This document shows positions 47,211-60,046 of a DNA stretch of 64,000 bases, piece after piece. Position 1 is the stretch's first letter. Every line of letters starts with the position of its first letter. Made by a program: the position numbers and the translations under genes. The notes beneath the pieces were generated by a model. It was not told the origin of the DNA, searched no databases, and saw nothing but the letters and a program-made list of their open reading frames with translations. Source of the stretch: Paralithodes platypus (taxonomy: Eukaryota; Arthropoda; Malacostraca; Decapoda; Lithodidae); NCBI GenBank assembly GCA_032716605.1, contig CM064480.1:48248466-48312465 (forward strand), read 5' to 3'.

Positions 47211-47579
47211 GGGAGCCCACCTCGCTTTTTTCACTTTCTCTCCCTCTCTCTTTGACTTGTATCCATTCGGCCCCATTCAGCCTACTGTTTTAAGACGTTT
47301 ACCCCCATCCAGGTGTCAATATATTCCTGGCGAGCGGTAGCGTGCCAGCATATATATATATTTGTTTTGACAGCAAGGTAAATTTCTACATTTTTCGATA
47401 GAAAAATATCTCCGGCGAAGCCGGATTTCTCCATACAATGCTGGCTCGCTATTGCTTGCCAGGGAGAAATCGACACCTGGATGGGGATAAACGTCTTAAA
47501 ACAGTTGGCTGAATGGGGCCGAAGGGATGCAAGCCAGGGAAAGAGAAAAAGATACACAAAAGCCGGTGACCCCCCTTAA
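47211..47579 (-). mobile_element. Palindromic TTAA element, second copy
   Basis: Starts GGGAGCCCACC, ends GCCGGTGACCCCCCTTAA, the reverse of 44567-44965. Both GATA cores and the CCGGCGAAGCCGG hairpin are present. Confidence 0.85.
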
Positions 47580-48186
47580 TTAATGATATGTGTCATTTTG
47601 TGAAGTGCATTTGCTGTATTATATAATATGACTATAGTCGGTTTCATGCCATCTGACGCCAAATTGAGTCTCTTACCAACTGTTGTCTCGGTAATAATTG
47701 GAACTATATGCAACTATTATACTCCTGCATCCTATAAATAACAAGTTTTCATAATTATCTCCATGCTTCTTTTTTAAATTGTTCGTGTTAGTTGATTAAT
47801 TGATATAAGAACATTGTAATTTAGCGTCAGATGAATTGAAACCGACTATAGCAATCACCACTCTTAACATTAACAATCCGGTAGTGGTAAAGTATTAGCA
47901 TGTCAATAATGTGCATAAAGGGGCATGCACTACCTTAGGCTCCTGAGTCACCAAGTGAAGGGAGCAGTGAGGTAAATGTACTCATATGAAGTGCTCTGGT
48001 GAATAATTATAAATTTAAAGTGTCATTTTGTGAAGTGTTTTGTATTGCAATACATGACGAACAGTGACCCCCAACTCTCCTACAGCATTAACACTCCGGT
48101 AGTGGGGCAGCAGTGACATGTAACACAAGTAAAGAGGAACTAACCAGACACCAAGTCAAGGGAGTCGTGGGGTGAATGTACTGGTG

Positions 48187-48562
48187 GTAAGGGGAAGCAG
48201 ACCCTTTTTCTGGACCCCCTTCTCCCTAATATTTAGCCCCACTAGTTTTGACATTATAAGACGTTTGGCCCATTAGTTTGGTGATTTTAACACCTTTCGC
48301 CCCATTTCGTTATCAATTTTAAGACCTGTCGTGCCATTTACTGTAGGTGTCTATTATTTCCTGGCGAGCGATAGCGAGCCTGCAATTTTAAGAGGAACCG
48401 GCCTATGGCCGGGAAATTTTTCTACCGAAAAATTTACAAATTTATCTTGAAGGGGGGTCTAGGGGGTGTTTTTCTAAGCTTGATGAAGGTCTAGGGAGGA
48501 AACTAAAAAAATATACGAATAAATGAATTAATAGACCAAACAAACGGGCTGCCTCCCCTTAA
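48187..48562 (+). mobile_element. TTAAGGGG-family MITE, copy 11
   Basis: GTAAGGGGAAGCAGACC...GCCTCCCCTTAA; core GGCGAGCGATAGCGAGCC intact; left TTAA mutated to GTAA. Confidence 0.88.
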
Positions 48563-49004
48563 GTGCTCTGGTCAAGTGTTATTATTGTTAAGTGCCATAT
48601 TGGGAAGTGTTTTAGTTTACGTTATTCCAGTTCTATTATACTAACAGTGACTTTATATTAAGAGTATTGCTGTTTTGGGTTCTATACACGGTGTCATTGT
48701 GTGAAGTGTATTGATAGAATGTGCTTAAGTGTTATTAGGTAGTGTCATTATACAGTATGAAGTGTAATGATATATTGTGCTCAAGTGTTATAATTGTTGT
48801 CATTTTGTGAAGTGCAATGATGTAGCCTAGTCAGTCAAAATGTTACGATGTTGAAGTATCAGTAAACTAGTATAATGCTGTACTGTTATTACGTGAGCAG
48901 GTTATAACAAACTGTATTGATGTAGCAAGATTGAAGTGTAGAGAGAAGTATACTGATATATGTGATGCAGAGTCACGATGAGGTTTATTTAATCTATCTA
49001 TCTA

Positions 49005-49690
49005 TCTATTGCCTGACGCCGTGATCCCCGAAGGGGTGGCCACGAACGAACCGCCCCCATGCACCTCTGTCCCCAGTCAGTCGACGCCCCTCCCCCCAAC
49101 CAGCACTGCCTTCGTTCATGTAGTTCCTCACTCCATCCTTCCACCTCATATTCGGTCTACCTCTCCCCCTCTGTCCCTCCACCTCGCTCTCGTACACCCT
49201 CTTAGTCATTCTCTCGCTTTCCATACGTTCCATATGGCCGAACCATCTCAAGTTGTTCCTTTTCACACTTTCCAGCACATCTACCTCCACACCACACCTC
49301 CTTCTTACTTCCTCATTAGTCTGTCTATCCCTCCATGTAACTCCGCACGCACTCCTTAAGTAATTCATTTCCACTGCTCTCACTCTTGGTCTGAGTCTCT
49401 CAACCAACGTCCATGCTTCACTTCCGTAAGTCAGTGTCGGGATTACCACACTGTCATGCAAGGACTTCTTCACTTCCATACTGACCACCCTATTTCTTGT
49501 TACTGCTTTTAGCGTTCCTACAACCCTCTTCCCCTGTTGTACCCTCTCCCGCACCTCTTCATCCATTGTCCCATCTTTACTCAACACACTGCCCAGATAC
49601 TTAAAAGAGTTGACGATCTACATAGCCTGACCGTTCAGCTTCACCTCACACTCTGTGACTTCACCCCTTTCGAAGACCATAACCTTATTA
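49005..49690 (-). mobile_element. 3' fragment of another LINE family ending in (GATA)n
   Basis: Minus-strand frame 49587-49006 encodes SFKYLGSVLSKDG.MDEEV, YGSEAWTLVERLRPR, RRCGVEVDVLESVKR and NLRWFGHMERM, the C-terminal region of LINE reverse transcriptases. Upstream of it the frame continues (KVMVFERGEVTECEV) to about 49690 with a TAG at about 49620. The 3' end sits on the (ATCT)n run at 48990-49008. No catalytic motifs remain. Confidence 0.85.
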
Positions 49691-49804
49691 TTAATTATTT
49701 CTATAAAAGTGTAACTAGATTTATGCAGTTTCAATTAAGTTTGTTTACGTCAAGGACATTATTTATTACGTTGAAGAGCTATTAAGTTGAAGTGTTATCA
49801 CGAT

Positions 49805-51140
49805 TAGAGTGCATGGATAATTTGTATTTTATGGATAATTTGTAGTGTATGAATAGTTTGAGGCGCATGGATAATTTGGAGTATAGATATTTTGGAGCGT
49901 ATGATTGGCCCTTGATTTTGGCCCTTTCACTCTCTCAACTATGGGGGAGGCACTCGCTACAGGCAGTTCTGCCTTTTGTCTCCCTCACTTACATAGAAAA
50001 AAAAATTTGTATGGATAATTTTGAGTGTATGGTTACCTCGGAGTGTATTTAAAATTTGGAGTGCATTGATATTATGGAGTGCATGGGTAATTTGGAGTGT
50101 ATGGGTAATTTGGAGTGTATGGGTAATTTGGAGTGTATAGGTAATTTGGAGTGTATGGGTAATTTGGAGTGTATGGATAATTAAGAGTGTATGGATAATT
50201 TGGAGTGTATGGATAATTTGGAGTGTATGGATAATTTGGAGTGCATGGGTAATTTGGAGTGCATGGGTAATTTGGAGTGCATGGGTAATTTGGTATGTAT
50301 GGGTTATTTGGAGTATGAATAATTTGGAGTATGAATAATTTGGAGCATATGGATAATTTGGAGCGTATGGATAATTTGGAGTGTATGCATAATTTGGAGT
50401 GTATGGATAATTTGGAGTGTATGCATAATTTGAAGTGTATGCATAATTTGGAGTGTATGCATAATTTGGAGTGTATGCATAATTTGGAGTGTATGCATAA
50501 TTTGGAGTGTATGAATAATTTGGAGTGTATGGATAAGTTGGAGTGTATGGATAAGTTGGAATGTATGGATAAGTTGGAGTGTATGGATAATTTGGAGTGT
50601 ATGCATAATTTGGAGTGTATGGATAATTTGATGTATGGATAATTTTGAGTGTGAATAATTTGGAGTGTGAATAATTTGGAGTGGATAATTTGGAGAGTAT
50701 GGATAATTTGGAGTGTATGGATAATTAGGAGTGTATGGATAATTAGGAGTGTGTGGATAATTAGGAGTGTGTGGATAATTTGGAGAGTAAGAATAATTTG
50801 GAGTATGGATAATTTGGAGAGTGGATAATTTGGAGAGTGGATGATTTGGAGTTTATGAATAATTTGAAGTGTGGATAATATGGAGTGTATGAATAATTTG
50901 GAGTGTGTGCATAATTTGGAGTGTGGATAATCTGGAGAGTATGAATAATTTGGAGTGTATGCATAGTTTGGAGTGTATGAATAATTAGGAGTGTGTGGAT
51001 AATTTGGAGTGTGTGGATAATTTGGCATGTATTAATAATTTGGAGTGTATGGATAATTTGGAGTATGAATAATTTGGAGTGCATGGATAACTTGGTGTGT
51101 TGATACTTTAGAGTGTTTGGATGATTTGGAGTGCTATTGT
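49805..51140. repeat. 18-bp minisatellite, about 70 copies
   Basis: Unit GGAGTGTATGGATAATTT with variants GGTAATTT, GCATAATTT and shorter GAATAATTT units. Because 18 is a multiple of 3 it stays open in several frames on both strands. Confidence 0.97.
49899..50008 (+). mobile_element. 110-bp LINE 3' tail inside the 18-bp minisatellite region
   Basis: CCCTTGATTTTGGCCCTTTC, ACTATGGGGGAGGCACTCGC and CATAGAAAAAAAAA match the 3' UTR and tail of the LINE ending at 58350. Extreme 5' truncation. Minisatellite-like sequence lies on both sides. Confidence 0.88.
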
Positions 51141-51273
51141 ATATAAAGCCAAAGGAAGTCTTGTTAGAGAAGTCAGTACTACCAACCAGCAAAGTTAGAA
51201 CAGCATCGGAGTTGTTACAACGAGGTACAGTAATTATTATATAGTTGTCGGTTATAGACACACGTTATTGAGG

Positions 51274-51658
51274 TTAAGGGTTGTTATTTTTTTTATTTTT
51301 TTTTTCTATTTATTTATTTACTTATTTATTTATATTTTTAGTGTCCTCGCTAGACCAACACCAAGCTTTAAAAAACACCCCTTAGATCCCCCTTAGAGGT
51401 TAATTTGTACGTTTTTCGATAGAAAAATGTCTCAGTCGAAGGCAGATTCTTCTTAAAATTACAGGCTCGCAATCGCTCGCCAGGAAATTATCGACACATA
51501 AATGGCACGAAAGATCCCAATATTGACAAAGAAATAGGGTGAAAGTTCTTAAAATCGCCAAACTAATGGAAAGAACGTCTTAATATCTCAAAACTATTTG
51601 GGTTAAACAAGAGGGAGAAGGTAGTCTAGAAAAAACCATCATCCCCCCCCCCCCTTAA
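51274..51658 (-). mobile_element. TTAAGGGG-family MITE, copy 12, inverted, with C expansion
   Basis: TTAAGGG start, minus-oriented family interior (CAGGCTCGCAATCGCTCGCC), ends in C12 then TTAA. Confidence 0.83.
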
Positions 51659-53490
51659 CGACGGTTATAAAACAATGTTATTGATGTAACTCATCTGTCC
51701 TAAGAGTTATTGAAGTAATTGATTTTTTGTACAATATAGTTTGAGGTAAATCAGCTGTAATAGAAAATAAATATCGAGGCAATTACTGTAAATAATTATA
51801 GGATAGCTATTGAAGTAATCTACAGTAGTTGTTAAAGGAAAAGGCTGAGCAGGTAGTTTCGGGGGGTTGGGTCAACCCTTTAGGCCAGGTGGAGGGGGAG
51901 GGGGAGAGGGGCTGTAGTTAGGGAGGGAGGGGAGGGCGTTGGCTAGGGGTTGTTGAGTGATTGATTTTGTCTTTAGAGTTGACAGGGTTGTGGAAAAACT
52001 GAGTTCTATTATCTTCAAGAACCACTCTGAGGGAAGCCAGTCTTGCAGAAGATTTGGGCATAACACTTTCTATAAAATTTCTGTCATGCATATCCAGCCA
52101 TACAAGGGTATTGCTCTAGTGATTCAACTGTTTGTACACCTTATTGTAAGAGGGTGGGGAGAAAGACTTTTTTACTTTTCTGGCCTTTAGTTGCTATACT
52201 AAATGAGAATGGATTGCTTACCAGTAATTTTTAAAACCAGATCACCTTCTTGAGAACGGTGTGTGTGGTTTGTGTAGCCTATTATAGCGATATGTTAACT
52301 AGTATTTTGTCTTTGAGCTTGTATGTATTTACAGTACAGTCAAGGAAATTTATCCTGATACAGTCTGGAGCTAATTAAACGAACCTTCCAAATGCAAACA
52401 TCAGGTAAAGAATTAATGATGAGCTTCAATTCAGCCAGGGACCACTTCGAAAATGTATACATCAGTAATTTGATCACGACTGTAAGTCATTATTATTTTC
52501 TTAGCTGGAACATTTTTTACTCACGGGGATTAAACTGATAGCTCTGGTAAACGCACATATTTGGTGAAGTTATGCATCCAACCAAAACACGCAAAAAGTT
52601 AAGCCAGATATTATCTGATATCTTGTCAAATTAATGGTCCTAAATAACCCTCTTTGCCAGTTTTTACCGTAATTATCTAAAACTAGTATCAGAATGAAGG
52701 TTAACACAAAGGAAGATGGCGTTGCCAAAGAACTACAATCCTCTCTCTCTCAAGCTAGAGGGTACTACATGCACATTGCACAATACCAGCGTCTCAATAG
52801 GAAATCCAAATCCTGGCAAACTAGAAACCCATGCCAATACTACGGTTGCCACATTTTAGTTACTTCGGGAAATAATCTGTGGTTTGAGGTGATAGGTATT
52901 CAGGTGATATAAGTAATCTGCATAATATTTACCCCTTCTGTTCGATGGTGTCCTTTTAATTTTGTTTTGGCTATCCTTAGAAGATTTTTTCTTATGAAAT
53001 GACTTCCAGGAATCAAAAGGGGAAAATCTATCTCAATTAGACCTTTCCCTCCAACTCACAGATACTCTTTCTAAGCATAATAAAATTCTCTAATGATATC
53101 CGTCTATTATTCTATCTACCCACCTCTATCCATTTAACCATCCACATCTCTCCATACCCCCAATACATACACTCATGCATATATATACTGTAGATGTACA
53201 TATACACATACACACATACCTACCATACAGACAGATAGACAGCCACAGACCCCGTACATAGGGGGCGCAGTTACTTATAAATAAGTCCAGCCCCATGCAA
53301 ACATGCAACCACCCACAATGCCTAAAGGCAGCTCTCCAGGGCAAGAGCAGTCATTCCAGAGACTACATTTGGCCCTCTGGTGTACCGTAGCTACCATGAG
53401 GCTGAAATGGGATGAACGGTGACCCAGCCTTGCAGGATCCCCCTTTTAGTCGTCTTTTACGACACGACGGTGACACGTGGGGCATATATA
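51659..53490. other. Non-coding stretch with faint old repeats
   Basis: 52920-53110 vaguely resembles the TTAACCCTTT MITE interior (TCTATCTCAATTAGACC, CACAGATACTCTTTCTAAGC). 53395-53480 (CCTTTTAGTCGTCTTTTACGA) looks like a dispersed repeat end. No gene recognised. Confidence 0.35.
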
Positions 53491-53498
53491 TATATAGT

Positions 53499-53595
53499 AA
53501 CCAATGTTTGATTCCCGGGAGGATCACATATCTTAATTAATTGCATTGTGAGGTATTTGGTGTTGGGAGTGACATTAATAAATTATATTATTTCC
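53499..53595 (+). mobile_element. SINE fragment
   Basis: GATTCCCGGGAGGATCACAT and GAGGTATTTGGTGTTGGGAGTG match the SINE at 33536-33660, starting within the B box. Confidence 0.65.
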
Positions 53596-54169
53596 TATAC
53601 CACATGGGTAGAATATAGTACAAAAAGACATCATCGTACTGAAGGGGGTTCATAGAGGTCGTATCTAACTCATATAAAGTTTACTTGTGTATAAGGATGC
53701 CAAATGTCATAATTGTATTTAAACAAGCATTTGGTGGACTTGCATGTTTGAAAATGCAGTTGCACTCTGTAAACTGTAACTTGTAACTGATTGTTGTAGT
53801 GGGGAGAGTGTAGGCACCAATCGATCAGGGCTAGACCCAGGTGAGGTTATAGGCATGTGGTAAAGAGTCGCTGGAACTCCTGTTTCATTTGCTTGGCCTC
53901 TCTTACTGATTTGCTTTGTGCCTCATTTACACTGAGAGCAATCCAGCTAGCTCTCACAAACACCTCCTCCTCCTATCCACTTCACTACACTATACATGCA
54001 CACCACACTTCATTCCTCCACACCAAAATTAAAAAAAAAAAAAAAAAAATGATTAATTCTAGCCCAGCCTCGGAGTCCCCAGGGGGGAGGGGGGGGGGGG
54101 ACCATAAATGCCCCCACACCCGACCGACCATCCCCTGACGACCCCACACAATTACCTGGACCTCGGCCT

Positions 54170-55140
54170 GTTACTCTTTATATTAATTTCTGCAACATTC
54201 GTGGACTTTCCTCTAACTTTCACTCTGTTGAGCACCATCTCTCCTCCTACAAACCTGATCTTCTCTTCCTCACCGAAACGCAGGTGTCTGTAGCAACATC
54301 CAGCAGCCCCTTCTCTGTATCCTCCTACTTTCTCTATCCTAGTTTCAAAGCCAAAGGCGGATGTTGTGCATATGTGCACAACAAACTCACTTGCTCTCAT
54401 GTTCCCGATTTCGACTCCTCTGAATTCTCAACTTTATGGCTCAAACTTTCCTGTCATTCTCTTACTAAATATTTCTGTGCTGTCTATCTTTCCCCTAACT
54501 CTACCAACTTTCCCAAATTCTTTGACTATCTAAGCTCTACAGTGGAACACATTCTATCCATTTCTCCTTTCTCAGAAATCTCCATCATAGGAGATTTCAA
54601 CGTTCACCACCGCCAATGGCTCTCCTCTCACACTACTGATCCACCTGGTGAACAAGCCTACGTCTTTTCTATCCTAAATGACCTAGAGCAGTTAGTTCAG
54701 CAACCCACCCGTATCCCGGATCGCATCGGAGATCGGCCCAACATTCTTGACCTGTTTCTAACTTCTAACCCTTCTTCTTATACTGTCGATCTTTTCTCTC
54801 CTTTGGGCTCCTCCGACCATAAACTTATCTCTGTCACCTGTCCTATCTCTCCAGTACGGCCACCCGATCCTCCTAGCCGGCGGCGCTTGTGGCACTTTGG
54901 TGCTGCCGACTGGGAGGCTCTTCGGCAGTACTTCTTGGATTTCCCATGGAATGATTTCTGTTTCCGTGGCCGAGGACCCTCGGAGAGTGCTGAACGCATT
55001 ACTGAGGTAATCCTATCGGGCATGGAAGCATATATTCCATTCTCTTTCTCTCAGACTAATGCTAAAAAATCTTGGTTTACTCACGCCTGTTCTACTGCTG
55101 TCCACAATAAGGAGGAAGCATTCAAACGGCACCGACACCT
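54170..55140 (+). pseudogene. LINE apurinic-type endonuclease domain
   Basis: The frame reads [16 protein letters not shown] start (54190-54235), [11 protein letters not shown] with the catalytic Glu, [14 protein letters not shown] with the Asp/Asn pair, and [12 protein letters not shown] with the catalytic Asp/His. These are hallmarks of the exonuclease-endonuclease-phosphatase fold that nicks target DNA in LINE retrotransposition (family knowledge). The frame is open to [11 protein letters not shown], where the inner LINE's poly-T interrupts it. An intact start is not seen. Confidence 0.88.
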
Positions 55141-56370
55141 TTTTTTTTTTTTTTTTTTTTTTTTAAGAGACAATGAACGGAGGAAGGAAAAACACAGATA
55201 AAACAAAAAGGTCCATGTGCCTAAAGGCATCCTCCATTCATAAAATGTTTGTAACAACTGGATTTAAACATTTGTAGATTGTAAGTTTGTGGAAAGCAAT
55301 TCGAGGGAAGTGAATTCCAAAGAGTAGTAGCTCTGGGGATAAATGAATTCTGATAAGCAGAAGTTCTGCATTGTGGAGGAGAAAGTGTAAATTCATGGGC
55401 GCTCTCAGCTGCCCTAGTTCTACGGGGAAAGATGTGGAGAGGCGGCACAATTGAAGCAAGTTCCTCGGAACAATTGCTGTGAAAATATCTGTAGAATAAT
55501 GCAAGGGATGCAACGTTTTCTTCGTATGGATAATGTAGGAAGGTCCTGTGTGATTGCAGGGTTATTGATTAATCTAATAGCTTTATTTTGAATTTTGTCC
55601 AACTGCCTCAATGCAACTACTCCAATTCCACCCCACAGAGGTGAACAGTAATCCATCTGAGAACGCACATGACTTTTATATATCACGGCCAACTGCTCGT
55701 CAGTGAAGAATTCTCGAACTCTGTACAGGAGTCCCAGTTTTTTAGAGGCATTCTTAGCAATGCTTCTAACATAATGTGTCCAGCTCAAGTTAGTAGTTAA
55801 TATTACACCGAGAATGTCAATACTAGGGGAAGTGGGAATATTTACATCATTAAAAAATATATGGGAGTCAGTGAGATTCTGTCGGTTAGAAAATTGAATG
55901 TACTTGGTTTTCTGTGCATTAAAGGAAACTAATTCTTTTGTCCCCATCCATTAATTCTAGAAAGGTCCTGGTTCAGAGAAATTGCAGTGTTTATTTTTGA
56001 ATTTATAAGATCGGGTTGGGTGAAAGAATTGGTAAATGTGAAGGAACTGTGGAGTGTTGAGTCATCTGCGTAGGAATGTATTGGATTATGAGTGGTAGAT
56101 ATGAGATCATTGATATGAATGAGGAACAGAATTGGGGCCAAAACTGATCCCTGGGGAACACCAGCATTTATTGAGTGAAATTGAGAATAAAGGCCATCTA
56201 CCATTACACATATTTTTCTGTTATGAAGATAAGAAGAAATTAGTGGAACTAATGATGCAAGGCCGTAGTGTGACATCTTCGACAATAAGGATTGATGCCA
56301 GACTCTATCAAATGCCTTTGATATATCCAGTGCTATTGTATGTGTTTCACCATGTTGGTCTGTAGCTTGG
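55141..56370 (-). mobile_element. 5'-truncated LINE inserted in the 54-58 kb LINE
   Basis: A poly-T run of about 24 bases (55141-55164) is the poly-A tail of a minus-strand insertion. Minus-strand coding pieces: 56402-55929 (LDISKAFDRVWHQSLLSK, NAGVPQGSVLAPILFL, SYADDSTLHSS), 55947-55420 (DILGVILTTNLSWTHYV, SQMDYCSPLWGG) and 55448-55221 (RTRAAESAHEFTLSPPQ, WNSLPSNCFPQTYNLQ). Frames change at about 55930 and 55430, so the ORF is broken. Only the palm and thumb remain. Confidence 0.9.
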
Positions 56371-58262
56371 TTGATTTGATGCGTAAAACTCAAGACTCTC
56401 ATTCTTCATATGTTTCTGCCCGGAATCAAGCCAAATCTGTTCTTCGACTTGCCAAACACTCTTTCATCAATAATAAATGCACTGAACTATCCAACTCTAG
56501 CTCTTCCCAAGCTTTCTGGCATCTAGCCAAAAACCTCTAACAATTTATCTTCCTCGTCTTTCCCTCCCCTTTCCCACTCTGATGGCACAACCATCACTTC
56601 TTCCTCTGACAAAGCTAAAGTCTTCGCTCAAACTTTTGCAAGAAATTCCACCTTGGATGATTCTGGTGCTATTCCTCCCTCTCCTCCCTCCTCTCTCTTA
56701 CTTATGCCTAATATCCTAATCTCTTCTAAAGATGTACTTTCTACCCACTCTGGGCTTAACACTAATAAGGCGTACGGTCCAGACGGTGTTCCTCCTGTTG
56801 TTCTCAAAAACTGTGCTTCCGTGCTGACTCCCTGCCTAGGCAAACTCTTTCGTCTCTGTCTATCCTCTAACGTCTTCCCTTCATGCTGGAAGTTTGCTCA
56901 CATTCAACCTGTCCCAAAGAAGGGTGACCGCTCTCAACCCTCCAACTATCGTCCAATTGCTCTCATTTCTTGTCTTTGTAAAGTTTTTGAAACTATTCTT
57001 GCTTCCAAATTTCTTAAGCATTTCTCTTCTCATAATCTGCTCTCAGATCGCCAGTATGGCTTCCTTAAGGGTCGCTCTACTGGTGATCTTCTTTCATATC
57101 TTACTAACTCTTGGTCATCCTCCTTTCGGGACTTCGGTGAGACTTTTTCTATTGCACTAGACATATCGAAAGTCTTCGATAGAGTCTGGCATAAATCTTT
57201 AATTTCTAAACTACCCTCCTTCGGTTTCTATCCCTACATCTGTGCCTTTGTCTCTAATTTCCTTTCCGGCCGTTCCATAGCCACGGTTGTGGACGGCCAT
57301 TGTTCACTTCCTCACCCTATCAACTCCGGTGTTCCTCAGGGTTCTGTCCTATCTCCTATTCTCTTTCTAATTTTATAAATGATCTCCTTAACTGTACCTT
57401 AATTCCCATCCATTCATACGCAGACGACTCAACCTTACACTACTCCATTACTTTTTCAGAACGCCCCAGCCAGCAATCCCTCAACGACAAACGTAATGAA
57501 GCCATAGAACTCTTAAATTCTGATCTAAATACTATTTCCAATTGGGGCAGAGAAAACCTTGTTAACTTTAATGCTTCCAAAACCCAATTTCTCCATCTAT
57601 CTACCCGTCAGGATCTCCCAGCGGACTATCCCTTATTCTTCAACAATACAAAAATCAACCCTTCATCTTCTCTTAATATTCTTGGTGTCTCTTTTTCTTC
57701 TGCTCTCATTTGGAAGGACCATATTACCAGTCTTGCTAAGGCAGCCTCCCAGAAGCTGGGTGTGCTCAACCGCCTTAGGGGGTTCTTTTCCCCTGCACAG
57801 CTTCTTGCTCTGTACAGGGGCATAGTGCGCCCTTGTATTGAGTATTGTTCACATGTGTGGGGAGGTTCCTCTCACACCACTCTCCTAGACAAGGTTGAAA
57901 GGAAGGCCTTTCGTATCATTAACTCCCGTCCACTCACCAACTCTCTGCAATCTCTCTCTCTCCGCCGCAATGTTGCATCTCTCTCGCTATTCTATCGCTA
58001 CTATAATAATCAGTGTTCCTCAGAGCTATCCCAGTGCATACCACCTCCTTTACGTAGGGCACGTGGTACCCGTCTTGCCACTCAATCCCACCCCTACTCT
58101 GTGCAACTCTCCAACCCAAGAGTGAAACGTTACTCTCAAACTTTTTTCTACTCAACAGCTGAGCTCTGGAACTCTCTCCCAGAATCAGTCTTTCCCTCTT
58201 CCTATGACTTTAATTGCTTCAAACTCCGTGTGTCCAGGCATTTTGGCTCGAACGTCCCTTGA
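56370..58262 (+). pseudogene. LINE reverse transcriptase, one frameshift
   Basis: Continues the interrupted ORF: 56390-56540 (SHSSYVSARNQAKSVLRLAK). A stop/frame break follows near 56540. Then 56653-57378: NKAYGPDGVPPVVLKNCAS, NYRPIALISCLCKVFE, YGFLKGRSTGDLLSYL, LDISKVFDRVWHKSL (Val where Ala is usual) and GVPQGSVLSPILFL. A one-base frameshift near 57370 moves it to the frame with FINDLLN, HSYADDSTLHY (catalytic Asps), LNILGVSFSSALIWKDHI, PCIEYCSHVWGG and ELWNSLPESVF, ending with TGA at 58262. Inactive, but domain order is complete. Jockey/CR1-like; clade not resolved. Confidence 0.9.
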
Positions 58263-58350
58263 TTTTGGCCCTGTCACTCTTTCAACTATGGGGGAGGCAC
58301 TCGCTATAGGCAGTTATGCCTTTTGCCTCCCTCAATCACATAGAAAAAAC

Positions 58351-59782
58351 CAAAAAACCAAAATGGGACTGAATTATAGGCTATATCTACAGTATATACT
58401 ATATGTATATTTCAGCTCAGTAATTCAAGAAATACATGGACTCGTATTCAAACTTATGTTTACCCAAATATGTAAATCAACACTAGCAACAAAACGCAAT
58501 TATACCCTTCATGGACCTGTCGTTCCTGAAGCATTCATATCAAAATGTACTTGATCTTCGTTACCTATCTATCTTTGAATTCACGAAGAATCTAGAAATT
58601 GTGACCCCTTCTTCTTGAAACTAGGGGGATGGTTGGAACAAACGCAACATGTCCACGCCTATTAAGTGTTTGGTCATTTACAAACGCTAACACAACGGCT
58701 CGATTGCTTCTTCAGGAGTTATGAGATGGGGGGGGGGGGGTCGATATGTGTAGACTCGTCATGGATTATTAATTAGTGGACTCTAGTTACAGGCACTTCA
58801 ACCGCCCCCCCCCCCCCCAAACATCTTTCTTCCAGAGTAAATTGCAGAGCCAAGACACATTGAACCAAATAATCTCCAACTTGCCTATAATTACCTGAGA
58901 CTACAGCAATATAAGGTTATCTACTTTTCATCCATTCCGTGGCACTACTTATGTCATCAACGTGGATGATAGTGTTGATGGTGCTCATAAATCTAAACTT
59001 GATAACCTTTAATACCAAGCCACTTCTCCTTACCGGCCACTCCACAGATCGATGACAACATGCTTGGAACAAAATGACAAGGTGAAGTCTTGGGGGAAAA
59101 TATTGAACGGCCATTACAACGTACCGGTAAAGAACAGTTGTTTTGCTCATTATATTGTTGTCGTATAATGTAAAGGATTTCTATTGTTGTTAACAGTCTT
59201 AACCTTAGTCATGTGTTTTTCAAGTACACTCGAATGCCACAACATCTAGCGGTTCTAGCCCATCCATGGATATTCGTGGACTTCACCTATTTCTAATTAT
59301 GGAAGTATATCTCTGGACACGATTTGTTTTATATATTTTCTATACATGAACTACAAAAATATATATACTCTTTATTGAAAAGCAAGTTCTATCCTAAAAA
59401 AAAAAACCCAGATAGTTATAATTGCATAATTACAAACACAGGGGTCCACGAAGTCATATGAAGGGGCTAGAGACTACGGCATCCAAGTGTACAGTCAAGA
59501 GCATAAATGACGACGCACTCATATGAATCAGTATCGAACGCTAACGGGACACTCCAATGCTTTTCTAGAGCCCAGATACTTCAGAACTTGGCATTAATAG
59601 TTTGGAAAGTTCGATTTGGCGAAACTTTATATTATATGCTCACGACTGTACCTTACGTATTTAACTAAGACAAGTTATATATTTAATCTAGCGATGACAC
59701 GTAGATGGTAGGCAAGTGTACAGAGCTACGTGCTTTATTATTTTCCCCTAATAGCTCACTTCCGTCTTGTTACATTGTCCTA

Positions 59783-59800
<18 letters not shown>
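58351..59800. other. Non-coding stretch
   Basis: Poly-G (58729-58740) and poly-C (58803-58817) runs; no gene recognised. Confidence 0.4.
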
Positions 59801-59820
<20 letters not shown>

Positions 59821-60046
59821 TAGAGATGGACCGAATATTCGTTTCGTATTCGTATGTGCGAATATTCGCTATGTTTTTCAATATTCGTATTCGCATTTCC
59901 GTTCATAGCTATTTTCAAACATGCACATATTTTCATGAAACCAATAGAAGATATACAAAAATGTAAAATATACAATTTTAAAGTTAACACAAACGAATAA
60001 ATAACAGTGTAGATGTGCGTTGGGGCCGCTAAAGTGGAATGAAGTG

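Larger units (their letters stand above)
54040..58350 (+). mobile_element. Near full-length LINE, interrupted by a second LINE
   Basis: Endonuclease region (about 54150-55140), insertion of another LINE (55141-56370), then reverse transcriptase (56395-58262) and a 3' UTR with an A-rich end near 58350. The exact 5' end is not visible; 54040 follows an A-tract. A second copy of its 3' end is at 6335-7085 and a third at 49899-50008. Confidence 0.88.

Noticed and set aside
50072..51028. Long minus-strand open frame coding (TPNYPY)n-type hexapeptide repeats
   Set aside because: The 18-bp minisatellite unit is a multiple of three and lacks stops in several frames on both strands; there is no start context, domain or codon pattern of its own.
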